DNA of 64,000 bases from Doryteuthis pealeii (taxonomy: Eukaryota; Mollusca; Cephalopoda; Myopsida; Loliginidae): assembly GCA_023376005.1 (NCBI GenBank), contig CM042142.1, positions 55,063,729 through 55,127,728 on the forward strand. Direction: 5' to 3'. Both the position numbers and the translations under genes were made by a program. How positions within the stretch are numbered: position 1 is the stretch's first letter; each line of letters starts with the position of its first letter. The notes beneath the pieces are model-generated. The model was given only the letters and a program-made list of their open reading frames with translations, had not been told where the DNA came from and made no database searches. This document shows positions 10,743-21,532 of this stretch, in pieces.

Positions 10743-10984
10743 GTAATGTTATCCTCTTGAAAGGTACCATCATTTAATTCCCCTTCTTAGTTATTTCTCA
10801 CTTGTAATGTTTTCTTTTTACTGAACCCAGGGATTGAACTCATGACTTTCAGGTAAACTTGAAATTCAAGATGATAACATCAAAACAATCATTACAAAGA
10901 TTGAAAGCAAAAAGAAAAAAAATCGAAACAATAAGTATTCCATGATTTTTAACCAAATTTGTTTGAATGAAAAGATGCTGCCCA

Positions 10985-11300
10985 TTTATATATATATATA
11001 TAAGTTAAAAGAAAGGAAATGAATCCGACAGTATGAGTATAAAAAATGAAATGAAAACACCACACAATGCTGTTAAAGAGAAAACAATTTATAACATAAT
11101 CATAGCTGATATTGATCAATATTTCGATTTTACAAAAATCATCTTCAGAGCATTTACTCCGTGTTGTTTGTGATCGGAGATAAAAGTCAAATGAGTTCAA
11201 AAAACAAAAAACCTTGATTTTACAAAAAAAGAGAACAAAAGTTGTTACATTATTTTCCAATGTGGGCATTCCCGCCATATTTTTGTCGGTCACGATGATA
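10985..11300 (-). mobile_element. Foldback-class element with hammerhead-like motif
   Basis: It begins next to a TA run with GGAAATGAATCCGACAGTATG, a terminal motif shared with 29,163 and, as complement, about 63,660. An interior block AACACCACACAATGCTGTTA also occurs at 63.36 kb. A hammerhead-like motif lies at 11,103-11,153. A 114-codon minus frame covers the region but has no recognisable domain and runs through the repeat, so I do not call it a gene. Confidence 0.55.
11103..11153 (-). ncRNA. Hammerhead-like motif with one extra base
   Basis: The minus strand reads CUGAAGA, one additional U, helix II GAUUUU/AAAAUC, GAAA, a palindromic helix III UAUUGA/UCAAUA, then UC, then AGC, which can pair with GCU before the core. 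Only the extra U between CUGAAGA and helix II departs from the hammerhead consensus. Whether this variant cleaves is unknown. Confidence 0.45.
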
Positions 11301-11499
11301 TGTATATTTTTTTTTTTTTGTCGGTCAACACTTTATTGCAGCGGATTTTGAGATGTTGGCAACAAGACAAATTAACTTATTCAAAAGGGGATGGGTATTA
11401 AAAAATATGACGGTTGGCTTTCAAAAGATTTTTAGAAAAAGAATTTTTAAGATTAATTATTTTTTATATTTTGTTTTTCTTATATGATTAATTATTTTA

Positions 11500-11532
<33 letters not shown>

Positions 11533-11544
11533 ATATATATATTT

Positions 11545-11866
11545 GGGAGTAAAATAGGCAAATAAATCTGACAGTATGTAGAAAATAGAAAGACACAAAG
11601 TATTCCAAAAAGATAAGTTTTATTCTTGATGGTGAAGTCAACGTTGTAATGTCTCATTTTTTTTAACAAACATTCATCCAGGCTTGAGTTGGGCGAAATG
11701 TTGTGTGGTGAGGATGCATTTTTTTTGGAAGTCATCCACCCTCACCACAATATATTGCTTACCTCAAGTCTTAATGAAGGTTTGTTAAAAAAAAAAAAAA
11801 AAAACGTTATAACATCAACTTCACCATCAAGAATAAAACTCATCTTTTTGGAATACAAGACTGTTT
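11545..11866. mobile_element. Foldback element
   Basis: Inverted arms at about 11,597-11,713 and 11,735-11,863 share ATTCCAAAAAGAT and TTTTATTCTTGATGGTGAAG. The terminal AATCTGACAGTATGTAG resembles the GAATCCGACNGTATG end of the other foldbacks, and (TA)n precedes it. Two short frames inside are products of the inverted repeat. Confidence 0.7.
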
Positions 11867-11867
11867 A

Positions 11868-12062
11868 CATTTCACATAGTGCTAATACCCTTGGAAAAGT
11901 TATGTATCAAACTACACTCCCTCCATCTATGGGTAAATGATAGATCAGACTGGGCTTTAACCTTGACTAGGTAACCAGTCTAAGAAAAAGAAACTGAATT
12001 CAAACATGTTAAACTTTGCTTAATAAATTGACCTACATCCTGCTCATGTGGAGGGGTTGGTA
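11868..12062 (+). mobile_element. SINE-2, 5'-truncated
   Basis: Runs from TTTACATTTCACATAGTG to GTGGAGGGGTTGGTAAATAC. It abuts the foldback at 11.55 kb. Confidence 0.8.
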
Positions 12063-12163
12063 AATACATACAATTCAATTGAAGACATGTTTCAAACAAA
12101 CTGAGAATCTAATTAAATTTAACATACATCCGTTTAAAAAAATAAATCAGAATAATATATATA

Positions 12164-12282
12164 TTAACTCTTAATGTTCTATACCACCTCATTCCACATG
12201 GCCGGAAGTCCATTTATTGAAAAATTCTTATAGGATTGGGGCTCTGGATTTAGAAAATCCTCAACAGGATGTTAAGAGTTAA
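12164..12282 (-). mobile_element. TTAA-flanked MITE (piggyBac-like), short copy
   Basis: A 111-bp element (12,168-12,278) is bounded by TTAA on both sides (12,164-12,167 and 12,279-12,282). Its ends are CTCTTAATGTTC and GATGTTAAGAG, imperfect inverted repeats of the type CTCTTAACATCC. Its complement aligns with the 234-bp copy at 63,689-63,922, minus the middle. TTAA duplication is the hallmark of piggyBac, and this copy is an internal-deletion derivative. Confidence 0.7.
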
Positions 12283-12509
12283 TAAAGTAAGCCTGGCAAT
12301 AAAGTCCAAACCCTGGCAGTTAGGATTATCCTGATGATCCATTAGGAGAAACCTAGGAAGATATTCTCTGACTCATTAGGCTTACTTTATTATTATCTAC
12401 TTTTTGTATTGAGCACTAGTATATTTAACTCAGGCAACTCTTACAGTATTTTTTCTTTTGACCATTTTTATAGTATCATCTGAGGTGCAGATGATTTAGT
12501 CTTTTCTTT

Positions 12510-12541
<32 letters not shown>

Positions 12542-12612
12542 TTTTTTTTTTCTCCAGGCAAAAGTTTGCATTTTGTAATTACAAACTATAAAGCCAGGAG
12601 TTTAGAAATAAA
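12283..12612 (+). mobile_element. Hammerhead element family P, copy at 12.3 kb
   Basis: This belongs to a family also seen at 28.3, 36.1, 45.1 and 63.0 kb. Its blocks are ACTCATTAGGCTTACTTTAT, TTTTTGTATTGAGCAC, GAGGTGCAGATGATTT and TGTAATTACAAACTATAAA. A hammerhead lies just upstream of the first block. A (TA)n run interrupts it at about 12,510. The MITE above abuts its 5' side. Confidence 0.65.
12323..12366 (+). ncRNA. Hammerhead ribozyme, cleavage site altered (HHR-2)
   Basis: CUGAUGA (12,331-12,337) is followed by helix II UCC/GGA with an AUUA loop, GAAA (12,348-12,351) and palindromic helix III CCU/AGG (12,352-12,357). Helix I pairs AGGAUUAUC with GAUAUUC, with one bulge. The expected UH is AA here, where the 63.0-kb copy has UA, so this copy is probably inactive. 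Confidence 0.7.
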
Positions 12613-13095
12613 AATGAATATATATATATATTATACACACACACACACACACATTAAATTGTTGGTATAACAAACAAAAAGCTAATGTGGTAGTAGGTTG
12701 ACTTAAAAGATGACACTTTATCAGTTGGTTACTTCATTGAAAGAGCTGTAGTAATATCCCCAAAGACAGTAAATAGCATATCAATATTCCTGAAGGCCAA
12801 TCAAATATAAAATCAAAGCAGTCGCTAATGAAAATGTCTCTTTGTTCATGGGTGCATAAACTGCTGATTCTAATAATTCAATATATTTTCATTATTCGGC
12901 ACAAAGTGTTTCTTCTTATCAAATCATTGATAAGTTATATGCATTTACCCAACCCATCCACCACTGACAAAATGTGACTTAAGGTCATTTTTTTTTTTTT
13001 AGTGGAGTAAATCAGGTTTGTAATTCAGAGTTTTCCTTCACCAAGAATGGTGGCTGAACCAAAGCTAAAGAACCTGAGCCTGACTTACTATTCAC
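12613..13095. other. Unassigned; short TA and CA runs
   Basis: Contains (TA)n then (CA)n at about 12,618-12,652 and otherwise no recognised element or frame. Confidence 0.45.
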
Positions 13096-13585
13096 CCATA
13101 TATGTTTGGTTTATTGGATTTTACAGCATGTCAACCCCTACTGGGTTATTTTATGCTTTTTGGCATATTTTTTTATTCATTCTTGATAGGTACTCAATTT
13201 TTTCTATTCAATCCATAAATGGGACCCTAAAAGGTATTACTACTCTGGGTCAGAGTGAACCTGGGAGTAATAGTGATGAAGGGTACTCCACACTCCCCAG
13301 AGCTCCAGAATTGGAACTTCACCATCAGATAATTTAACATCATAACCAGGACACTAAAACACTCAGCCACCACCTTCTAGCACATATATGATAAAAAAAG
13401 GTTGGGGCTTGCCATAAGGGCAATAGGGTTGGGACAATCGTATAGGTACTAGGGCTTGATGTGACAGCCAATTGATCAGAGGGGTCTCTCCAACCACATG
13501 ACTAGATTAAGTTAGGGCCAAGTGGAGTGTTGCATGTCATGGATTGCTCAGCCACCCCTATAGTTATAGGGAGGACAAATGGATG
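13096..13585 (-). mobile_element. SINE-3, long copy
   Basis: From the tail side (ATATGTTTGGTTTATTGG) the plus strand runs through the core (GGGACCCTAAAAGG, AGAGCTCCAGAATTGGAAC). It then covers the 5' half (CACCTTCTAGCACATATATG, TTGCATGTCATGGATTGCTC), ending near AGGGAGGACAAATGG. It lacks the last 5' block seen at 25.4 kb. Confidence 0.75.
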
Positions 13586-13690
13586 CATACCTTTCCTAAG
13601 GACATTTGTTCAAAATGAAATGTAGTCTTATCCTGGATTTGAACTCTTGACACTAATTCCATTTCCTACGATGATAACTATGAGGAGTGC
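13575..13690 (-). mobile_element. SINE-2 head fragment
   Basis: The plus strand shows GCATACCTTTCC then TGGATTTGAACTCTTGACAC and CCATTTCCTACGATGATAAC, the complement of the SINE-2 tRNA-like head and first body block. It is directly joined to the 5' end of the SINE-3 copy. Confidence 0.65.
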
Positions 13691-13804
13691 TTAGCATAAT
13701 GGTTAAGTATAAAGGTTTGTGCAAAATTACAATAGAAATCAATTAACAATGCATTAATGAAGATTTAGATATCTTCTATTTAGAGTGGGATATTGAAATT
13801 TATA

Positions 13805-14036
13805 TTATATTAATCCTGGATGAGGTAATTGCATTTCACTTAGCGATAATACCCTTGGGAAAGGTATGAATCCTACTCTCCTTGCAGCTACGGAAAAATA
13901 GTAGGGCAGACTGGGCTCTTTGACCTTGGTTAGGCAACTGGTATAAGAGAAGGAAAACTCTGAATTCAAACCTGTTGAACTCTGCTTAAGAAATTGTGTC
14001 ACATCCTGCTCGTGCAGAGGGATTGGTAAATATTTA
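13805..14036 (+). mobile_element. SINE-2, partial head
   Basis: Starts within the head (TCCTGGATGAGGTAATTGCA) and runs to GCAGAGGGATTGGTAAATAT. Its TA-rich tail is the insertion site of the Helitron that follows. Confidence 0.8.
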
Positions 14037-14042
14037 TATATA

Positions 14043-14675
14043 CTAGCAAATATATGCACCCTCTGGGTGCAAGTATCTAAGTTTTAATATAATAAAATAT
14101 ATTAAATTAGAAAGGCTAATGAAACTGAATAAAAATTCAGATAAAAAGATTTGGAACAGAGGGGGTATGATTGAAAAATAGAACAACTTTGACACTAATT
14201 CTTCCATCATTTTCCATTACTCCCGTCTTTCTTTGGTAAATTTTCCTAATTTAACTAGTTGGTTAAAATAGGAAGTAAAGAATAAAATTACAGTTATTTC
14301 TTCTTGTTAATGGATATCTTTTAAGATTTATTGAAGAGATTTTTGCTCATATTCAAAAAGATAAAACCAAACAATTAGAAATCAAGAATATTAAGCACAT
14401 ATTTATTAAAATCAAATTTTTAAGATCAATATTCAAATTAGCCTTCCCATTCACACTGTAAACTGCTATTTTGTTGTATATATAAATACAATTGCATGTT
14501 ATTAGTATGTAGATATGGTCAACAGTCTTAATGATGTAAAACAATTTTATTAATAATTGAGGTTTAAATAAAAATAAAATCATGGAGAATGTGATGTAAA
14601 TAACAAAGGGAATTGTAACTTGTATAGTAATATAGTTTCAGTTACAGACAGACAAACCCACAATCTCCATTATAT
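14043..14675 (-). mobile_element. Non-autonomous Helitron, copy 1
   Basis: Close match to 22,961-23,590. On the minus strand it ends in a perfect hairpin (GCACCC/GGGTGC, 14,056-14,070), about ten bases and then CTAG, followed by T in the host, as Helitrons do. The opposite end is lost in a (TA)n run near 14,672. No Rep or helicase coding is present. The 76-codon minus frame inside is not a Helitron protein. Confidence 0.75.
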
Positions 14676-15295
14676 ATATATATATATATTACATGTAGAA
14701 GAGTAAGTATGTAACAAAATTCTAAAAATAATTTAAATATTTTAAAAATAAAAATCACCCTAAACAAGGCCAATTGGCGATTAGAGCTAAGACGTTACAA
14801 AGTGACAAATAGAATGTAAGGATGTAACAAAATTCTATTACAAAGATAATGAAAGCAGAAATCAAAACTAAGACTAAGGCACTTATTAACCCTGAACTTT
14901 AAAAAAAAAAAGTCTAAAGTTGTTGCTGAGAGGAAAACATTCATGAGAGAGTTTGATCCATAGAGCAGATGTTCTAGGAAAGAAACTGTTGAAATGAAAA
15001 GTTTTTCTGGTGTAAGAAAGATTCAAAAAGAATGGATGTTGCTTAGTAGTGATAGCAAAATTACATTTTCCATAAAAATAAGAGGATAGAAAAGAGGCTG
15101 GGAAATTTCCAGTGACAGGGAAATGGCTGAATGGATGAGAAGCGATCCCCTTCCTCAAGGTCACACAACCTGAATGAGACCAAATAAACTAATAAACAAA
15201 ACAAAGACCAACATAATAAAAACAAAACAAACAGGACAAAACAAACACAAAACCCACAAAGTCCTTTTAACTAAACTCCATTTCTAAACAGATCC
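14676..15295. other. Unassigned AT-rich DNA
   Basis: No recognised element. There is a short internal repetition of GTAACAAAATTCTA at about 14,711 and 14,825. The 92-codon minus frame at 14,886 has no family resemblance I can support. Confidence 0.4.
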
Positions 15296-15595
15296 ATTTG
15301 ACCCATAAATGGGACCCTAACTGGTATTTACCACACATCAGATGTATTTAGGCGTGACACAAGGTCTTTTTAATGTGGGACCATCCATGAGCTTCAGCTC
15401 ATGGGATGGTGGGTGTAAAATGCATCAATCCCGTTGGTATTCCCCATCAAGGGTGGCGCCTCAGGCACTAGGCATTAAACCCAGTCCTGTCCATTTAAAT
15501 CAAGGGTGCAGGTATTGCCTGGGGGGAAGCCCCTGGGATCACCCTAACATGTACTCCAGTTGAGTTGATCTGGGAGTAATGGCAACTCACGCAGC
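15296..15595 (-). mobile_element. SINE-3 core split by a GC-rich insertion
   Basis: The SINE-3 core (ATTTGACCCATAAATGGG) is interrupted after ACCCTAACTGGTA (15,314-15,326) and resumes with ACCCTAACATGTA (15,541-15,553), an apparent target duplication. The roughly 205-bp insert contains a near-perfect hairpin (CCATCCATGAGCT and its complement, about 15,383-15,411) and is richer in GC than its host. I do not recognise it. A 73-codon frame spans the insert and does not look like a gene. Confidence 0.55.
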
Positions 15596-15734
15596 CTAAA
15601 GGAGACCAAATAGACTAAGCGGTAAGAGTATTTCTTACTTAGGCAAATCTGTGTGTAGGTGAAATAAAGCAAAAGATGTTAGATACTTTCTGGACTGATT
15701 GAATTGCCCTACCATTTTAGATTCATCCCTTGCA

Positions 15735-16095
15735 TATTGATTAATTGATTTTAATGGCATGTCAACCTATCAAATTATTCAATGCATAGAGGTTAGGTAA
15801 TTGCATTTATTATACATCCATATCTACATTTTTTGTGTAGTTGTTTCTTAAATTTTTTTTTCACATGGTACTATTAAATAAAAATAATTTTAAAACAGAT
15901 TCATTTCATCCATCGAAGACACCCTAATAGGTACTACGAATCCAGTTCAGAGTTTATCTTATAGTAATGGCAATTAAGGGGTACTCCACATACCCCAGAA
16001 CTGAAGCCTCATAATCAGGTGCAGTTTAGTGTCATACCCAGGACACCAATTTAGGTAAGGGAGGTCTTACCCCACTGCTGAGGATAAAGTCAGTA
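15735..16095 (-). mobile_element. SINE-3 variant subfamily
   Basis: Tail side TTGATTTTAATGGCATGTCA, then a variant middle (GAGGTTAGGTAATTGCATT), core GGCAATTAAGGGGTACTCCA, and 5' side ending TGCTGAGGATAAAGTCAGTA. The same variant middle occurs at 29.9, 46.2 and 59.7 kb. Confidence 0.65.
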
Positions 16096-16179
16096 TATTC
16101 TAAGTTAGAGTTTGTTTCCAAGTGTACATACAGAGAATTATAATTTTAAGTTTATTTTGTTTTTTGTAATTTATAAAAA

Positions 16180-16445
16180 ACACAATTAGTATTATTTGTA
16201 TTATTGGGACTATTGTCCTCATCTTCATTGTTATCTGTAAAACATTTTGGCCAATATGCCCTCCAGCCTTCTTCAGGTATTTCTTGTCGGACTCGAGAAA
16301 CTTCTTGTTGTAATCAGGAGCCATCACGGAAATTTGAACCTAACCCTTTATTCAGTCCATGGGGGTATCCTGTTCTCATTCCACTAACCATAGCTGGGGT
16401 ACAGGTGTTAAGCTGTGTTAATTATTGTTATTATCAAGCCTCATC
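16180..16445 (-). mobile_element. SINE-4
   Basis: The minus strand gives the body block CCCATGGACTGAATAAAG, then the hammerhead-like motif (CUGAAGA, extra A, GGC, loop, GGCC, then AAAA in place of GAAA) near 16,230-16,280. It ends with AACAATGAAGATGAGGACAA and AATAATAC units. This is the most complete SINE-4 here. The reiterated tails at 22.9 and 40.6 kb derive from its end. Confidence 0.55.
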
Positions 16446-17225
16446 TAAAAAAAAATTCAGAGAAATAAAAGATAAAACCAACAAAACCCTACAAATTCCT
16501 CTCAACTAAACTCCAGGTAGTATTTTGAAACTGATCCTTATACTAAAATACTAAGACTGGATCAAGACTTTTGACACACTCATGATAGATGTTTTATAAA
16601 AGCTAAAATAAAAGGACTGTTCTTATTGACATTTAAGCAGATCATGTCATTTCTTGCATTTGAAACATTATATAAGACTGGGGTGTTTTTTATTAGGGGG
16701 GGCAGTATCCAGCATAATAACCAATCATATTAAGTATACATACATTATCATACTATATTATCATTATTAGTGAACAACACGAGAACTGATACCATCATGT
16801 TTCCTATCCTCATTTTGTAATACTAAGTACTATCAATGGCTCAAATCAAATCTCTGTGTAATAGATACGATATATACTTGTATTCATAAGATCACTGATA
16901 GTTTTTTTTTTTTTTCATAGTTTTTCTTCATTGTGTTCACATTTATGCTTGATTAACTCTTTTGTTAGCTGAAGCTTTGTGGTTAAAGTTTCATCCTCCC
17001 TTATTCATTTTTAATACCACCTATATGTAAATATGACAACTTTTCAACCTATAGCTACCTTCATTATATCGAGATTTATAAGTAAAGGGTACTCAATATA
17101 ATTGATAGAGCATGTATATCTAATTTAGGGTACTGAGGACATGAAGTTAACAGCTCTTGGTAACTGACTGTTTCAAGCCTATGCGATTTTCAAAACACTT
17201 GGTTTGAGAATCCTCCCTTTTGTTA
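16446..17225. other. Unassigned AT-rich DNA
   Basis: I find no gene, SINE or inverted repeat that I can support. Confidence 0.45.
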
Positions 17226-17227
17226 AC

Positions 17228-17383
17228 ATAAAATAACCCAACAAGGGTTGACATGCTATAAGATCCAACCAACCAATGCTACCCTGACTTATATATATAA
17301 GGATATAAGTTAGAATAGCATGGTATATATATATATACCATGCTATTCTAATATATATATAAGGATATAAGTTAGAATAGCAT

Positions 17384-17420
<37 letters not shown>

Positions 17421-17465
17421 CATGCTATTCTAATATATATATAAGTATATAAGTTAGAATAGCAT

Positions 17466-17514
<49 letters not shown>

Positions 17515-17560
17515 CATGCTATTCTAATATATATATAAGGATATAAATTAGAATCGCATG

Positions 17561-17608
<48 letters not shown>

Positions 17609-17715
17609 TATGCTATGCTATGCTATTCTAACTTATATCCTTATATATATAAGTCAGGGTAGCATTGGTTGGTTGGATTTAACAGCATGTCAACTGTTGT
17701 TGGGTTATTTTATGC
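17228..17715. repeat. TA-rich palindrome cluster
   Basis: Outer arms of about 100 bp (17,228-17,335 and 17,605-17,715) are near-perfect inverted repeats. They include SINE-3 tail sequence (CAACCAACCAATGCTACC) and AAGGATATAAGTTAGAATAGC. Between them the block TTAGAATAGCATGG and its complement alternate around (TA)n cores at least three more times. Confidence 0.85.
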
Positions 17716-17850
17716 CAAAGACATTTTATTTTATTCATTCTTGATGGGTAGTCAATATTTAAAAAAATTCAATTTTTAAACTCATTTTTTTTTCTATTTG
17801 ACCCATAGATGGGACCCTAACAGGTACTACCACTCTGGGTCAGACTAGAC
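17655..17850 (-). mobile_element. SINE-3 tail and core
   Basis: Antisense SINE-3 from GGTTGGTTGGATTTAACAGC to CTCTGGGTCAGACTAGACC. Its tail end is part of the right arm of the palindrome cluster. The next block (GATATTGAGCACTATTTACT, 17,910-17,930) is a trace of hammerhead family P. Confidence 0.7.
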
Positions 17851-17934
17851 CTGAAGTCAAGAGAACTTGGTAAGTTAGATATACCTAGTCTATCCATGAT
17901 ATTGAGCACTATTTACTTATAAACATAGAACTAG

Positions 17935-17943
17935 ATATACACG

Positions 17944-17979
<36 letters not shown>

Positions 17980-18951
17980 CCGATATACACGCACACACAC
18001 ACATATATACAGATATACACGCCACACACATATATACACGCACACACACCCATATATACAGATATACACACACACACACACCCATATATACAGATATACA
18101 CACACACATATATACACACACACACACACATATATCCAGACACACACACAGACATATATATACAGATATACACACACACACATATATCCAGACACACACA
18201 TATATACACCCACACACACACATATATGTATACAGATATACACACACACACATATATACGATATACACATACACACATATATACATATATACATGCACAC
18301 ACCACAGAGATATACACGCACACACACACACACACACACAACACACACAGATATACACGCACACACACACACACAGATATACACGCACACACAGATATAC
18401 ACGCACACACACACGCACACACAGATATACACGCACGCACACATACAGCACGCACACATACAGATATACACGCACGCACACATACAGATATACACGCACA
18501 CACACATATACACACACATACATGCACACACACATATATATACAGATATACATGCACACACACACACACACATGCACACACACATATATTACAGATATAC
18601 ATGCACACACACACACACACACATGCACACACATATACACATATATACATGCACGTGCACACACATACACACACAGATATACACGCACACACACTCACAC
18701 ATATACAGATATACACGCACACACACACACATATATACAGACATACACGCACACACACACACAGACATACATGCACACACACATATACAGACATACATAC
18801 ACACATATACAGACATACATACACACACACACATATACAGACATACATGCACACACACACACACACACACACATATATGCACACACACACACACACATAT
18901 GCACACACACACACACACACATATGCACACACACACACACACACACATATG

Positions 18952-19013
<62 letters not shown>

Positions 19014-19018
19014 CACAA
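17935..19018. repeat. Complex CA/TA microsatellite array, about 1.1 kb
   Basis: An array of (CA)n runs, with GATATACACGCACACAC higher-order units early on and ATATGCACACACAC units near the end, closing in (TA)n and poly-A. It is open in several frames on both strands, giving Cys/Val/Tyr-rich frames on the minus strand and His/Thr-rich frames on the plus strand up to 361 codons. These are artefacts of a stop-free repeat. There is no promoter, start context or non-repeat sequence to suggest coding. Confidence 0.95.
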
Positions 19019-19226
19019 AAAAAAAAAAAAGAAAATAATGAAAATTTTAGTAATATATAGATATTTAAGAACTCAGGGGATTTTATTCCATCCTAATTTT
19101 TAACAGTTTAAAATGAAAGAAAAAGAAAGGTACCTTAAAGAGTTAAATGGGAGTTAGAAAAATTAAGCTACCCAAAAAAGATGACTGATAATCACGAAGG
19201 TGATATTAGGCCACTCAATATTAGAT
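19019..19226. other. Unassigned flank of block A
   Basis: Short AT-rich stretch between the microsatellite and the start of the repeated 11-kb segment. No feature seen. Confidence 0.5.
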
Positions 19227-19734
19227 GACCTTGCTTGCACGATAAAATACTTTCCCCATTTTTCTCCAGAACACTCCTTATTTGTTGCTTAAAACTTATA
19301 TTAGTCAGTTCATAGTACTATGGTTTCAGAACCTTCAGGCAAAACACACCTTATGTGGATTCAGCTTCTAATGCCATTTTTACCATTTACTAAAAGAAAA
19401 CAAATCACCAGAGGCACTCTTTTCAAGAAGTTCAAAAATCTGTGTTATCAAAAGTTAATGTACATCTTTTTTTTTTTCCTTTTTTTTCCTTTTTTTGAAT
19501 AATAGATTAATCATTATAAAGTTAATATTTTGAGTAATATTTCTTTACATCTTAATTTCAGTTGATTTTTATCACAACTTATTTTACAAATGTGGGTAAA
19601 GCAAGTAACTAGCTGTTAATCATCATCATCATCAATTTAATATTTGAATATTAACAATAATGAATAATAGATTTTTTTTTTGTCTGTACTTATGAGATGA
19701 GGCTTGATATGAATAATTTTGATATTGTTGTATA

Positions 19735-20195
19735 CTCTTCTTTTTACTTTCTTACTTCTATTTTTCTTCTGTTCATCTTTTCTATCTTACGTTCTTCTAG
19801 CGTCTGGACTTCATCTTGGGGACTTCGTGTCTGGTCTTCCATTGGGGATTTCTCTTTATCAGAAGCCCTGTGTCATTGGTAGTTTTTAGATAATAACACA
19901 AGACTTTGATTTAACTTAGATCATATTTTATTCTGAAATCCCCACCAGACTACGTTCGCAGATTGAGTCGGCAGCGTGCATAACACGACTTACCACCGTC
20001 GTGGTTTTGGCCGATCTGAGTAAAAATCTCTTTCTAATCTAAACCGGAAGAGGGTCTTCTCCACCGATTCTCACGGTATCCACCAGAAGGATCAGGATCA
20101 GGTCAAGCCTTGTCATTCAATCCTTCAAGGCTGTGGGCTGCAACTTATAACAGCCATTTTGTTTTCTACACTACTGTACATAAGTATTAGGAATC
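19735..20195 (-). repeat. Dispersed repeat R2, block A copy
   Basis: Shared with 37,452-37,912 and, more distantly, 57,865-58,345. Conserved blocks are GTCTGGTCTTCCATTGGGGA, TCTAATCTAAACCGGAAGA, GATTCTCACGGTATC and TAGCCATTTTG-like ends. It could be an LTR or an internal piece of a retroelement, but no frame survives. The strand is a guess. Confidence 0.6.
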
Positions 20196-20309
20196 TAATA
20201 ATTATGTAACAATATTGTTTGGACAATTTTTTTTAAAATGTACATTTTCATGCCATTCAGAAATATCTAACATTATATGGATTATAATAAGTAAATATAA
20301 ATATATAAA

Positions 20310-20480
20310 TCAAGGATCTCCAACCTGTTTTTTCATTGCCCAATTTGACATATTTTAGAAACATTATACATCATCACTAACCCAAATATGAAAATAGAGT
20401 ACAGTATTTTATACATAAATAATTGAAAATTTTTTATTTATTACAAATTTTACCAAATAAAACTATCACCCATTTAAAAT
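20310..20480. other. Possible hAT-type terminus
   Basis: The block AAGGATCTCCAACCTG followed by TTTTTTCATTGCCC resembles the terminal consensus of many hAT elements (CAGGGGTCTCCAACCT then GCCC). The same sequence is at about 38,031 in block C. No opposite end was found. Confidence 0.3.
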
Positions 20481-20584
20481 CATTATGGACAGAGTATTGA
20501 AGTCAGTCAGTTAGACAGTCAACAATTGGTTTGACTGGCCAAGCCTAACATGAAGTTACTAGTTCCTTAATGAACCCACTATAA

Positions 20585-20720
20585 CAGCTTAAATAATTCC
20601 TGCCACTGCTGCCAGGAAGAGTCCATTAAGCTGAGGAGGTGTTTGACTGTTCTACTGTCCAATAGTTAACAATCTGTAACAGTCATTTCCAGACTGCAGG
20701 TTCAATCCTGGCTAAGGGTG
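20585..20720 (+). other. tRNA-like SINE fragment (unassigned)
   Basis: A B-box-like GCAGGTTCAATCCTGGC near 20,697 ends a stretch that resembles the SINE-4 head. The block C equivalent is at about 38,302-38,440. Copy number is too low to define the family. Confidence 0.3.
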
Positions 20721-21076
20721 AAAGTAACACAGAATAACAATTAACAGTATTCTACACAGAGTACCATCAACACTGAATATCTTTTGTATAGATTTTAGAT
20801 AATAAAAAAAAAACTTTATAAGATTATTCAAGTCAGTGATGGTAACCAAAGTATCTGAGTTATGAACGATAGTATGAGATCTTTATATGTAGATAAAGAT
20901 CAGTTTTTATTTGGCTACTCTACTTACATTAATTTCTCCAGTTCAATAGGTCTATTATCCTCATCTTTGTTGTGGTATGTATAAACACAATGTAACCTTG
21001 GGCTCTCTAGGTTGTTTTTTTTAAAATTACTTTAGAATAAGTCATCATCGGAGGATAACCTTAAATTCAAACATAG

Positions 21077-21273
21077 TGTTGTACCGGCCGTTCCTACAGT
21101 GGAGAATATACACCGGTTCTCACTATAAATAGTGAGACACTGAGTGAAAAGGTTGTACTGTTACCGTTTAACGGCAAGCTAGCCGTTCCTGTACCATTAT
21201 TGTAAATACACTTGTCTTATTTTACCCTACCTCGACTTGACTTCTTTTTTACTGTTGGATTAACATCACAACA
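21077..21273 (+). mobile_element. Solo LTR, 197 bp
   Basis: Bounded by TGTTGT and ACAACA and flanked by a 5-bp duplication CATAG (21,072-21,076 and 21,274-21,278). Inside is a TATA box within the palindrome CTCACTATAAATAGTGAG, and an ACTTGTCTTATTTTACC stretch. Perfect TG/CA ends plus target duplication make a solo LTR the best reading. The strand rests on the TATA box and is uncertain because the palindrome is symmetrical. Confidence 0.8.
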
Positions 21274-21292
21274 CATAGAATAACCATAACAG

Positions 21293-21532
21293 GAAGTAAA
21301 GTCATAAGGATGACCTAAAGCATTAGCCAGACAGCGAGGGAGTCTATCCCCTTTTCACTTGCGCTAGACCAAAGAGATTGTTTTTTAGCATCTGATGTGG
21401 AGCGTCAAACCTAACATCAGCTCCTCACATTACTGCACAGATCCCTGCGCTACTCATACACTGAGTTGGCAAGGGCCAATATCGAATCAGGAACCTTGCG
21501 ATTCCTAGTCAAGAACTCTACCAACTGAGCTT
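21293..21532 (-). mobile_element. SINE-1, block A
   Basis: Antisense SINE-1: GGAAGTAAAGTCATAAGGA tail, CTTGCGCTAGACCAAAGAG body, head complement CTCTACCAACTGAGCTT. It sits 14 bp from the solo LTR duplication. Equivalent to 39,007-39,246. Confidence 0.8.

Noticed and set aside
10949..11293. 114-codon minus-strand frame
   Set aside because: Runs through a foldback element and its hammerhead-like motif, and shows no family resemblance.
11680..11710. Hammerhead core around GGGCGAAATG in the 11.5-kb foldback
   Set aside because: GAAA is present but no CUGANGA lies at a workable distance on the same strand.
17909..19103. Long frames of 107-361 codons on both strands, rich in Cys/Val/Tyr or His/Thr
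   Set aside because: They are translations of a stop-free CA/TA microsatellite, open in several frames on both strands with no non-repeat sequence.
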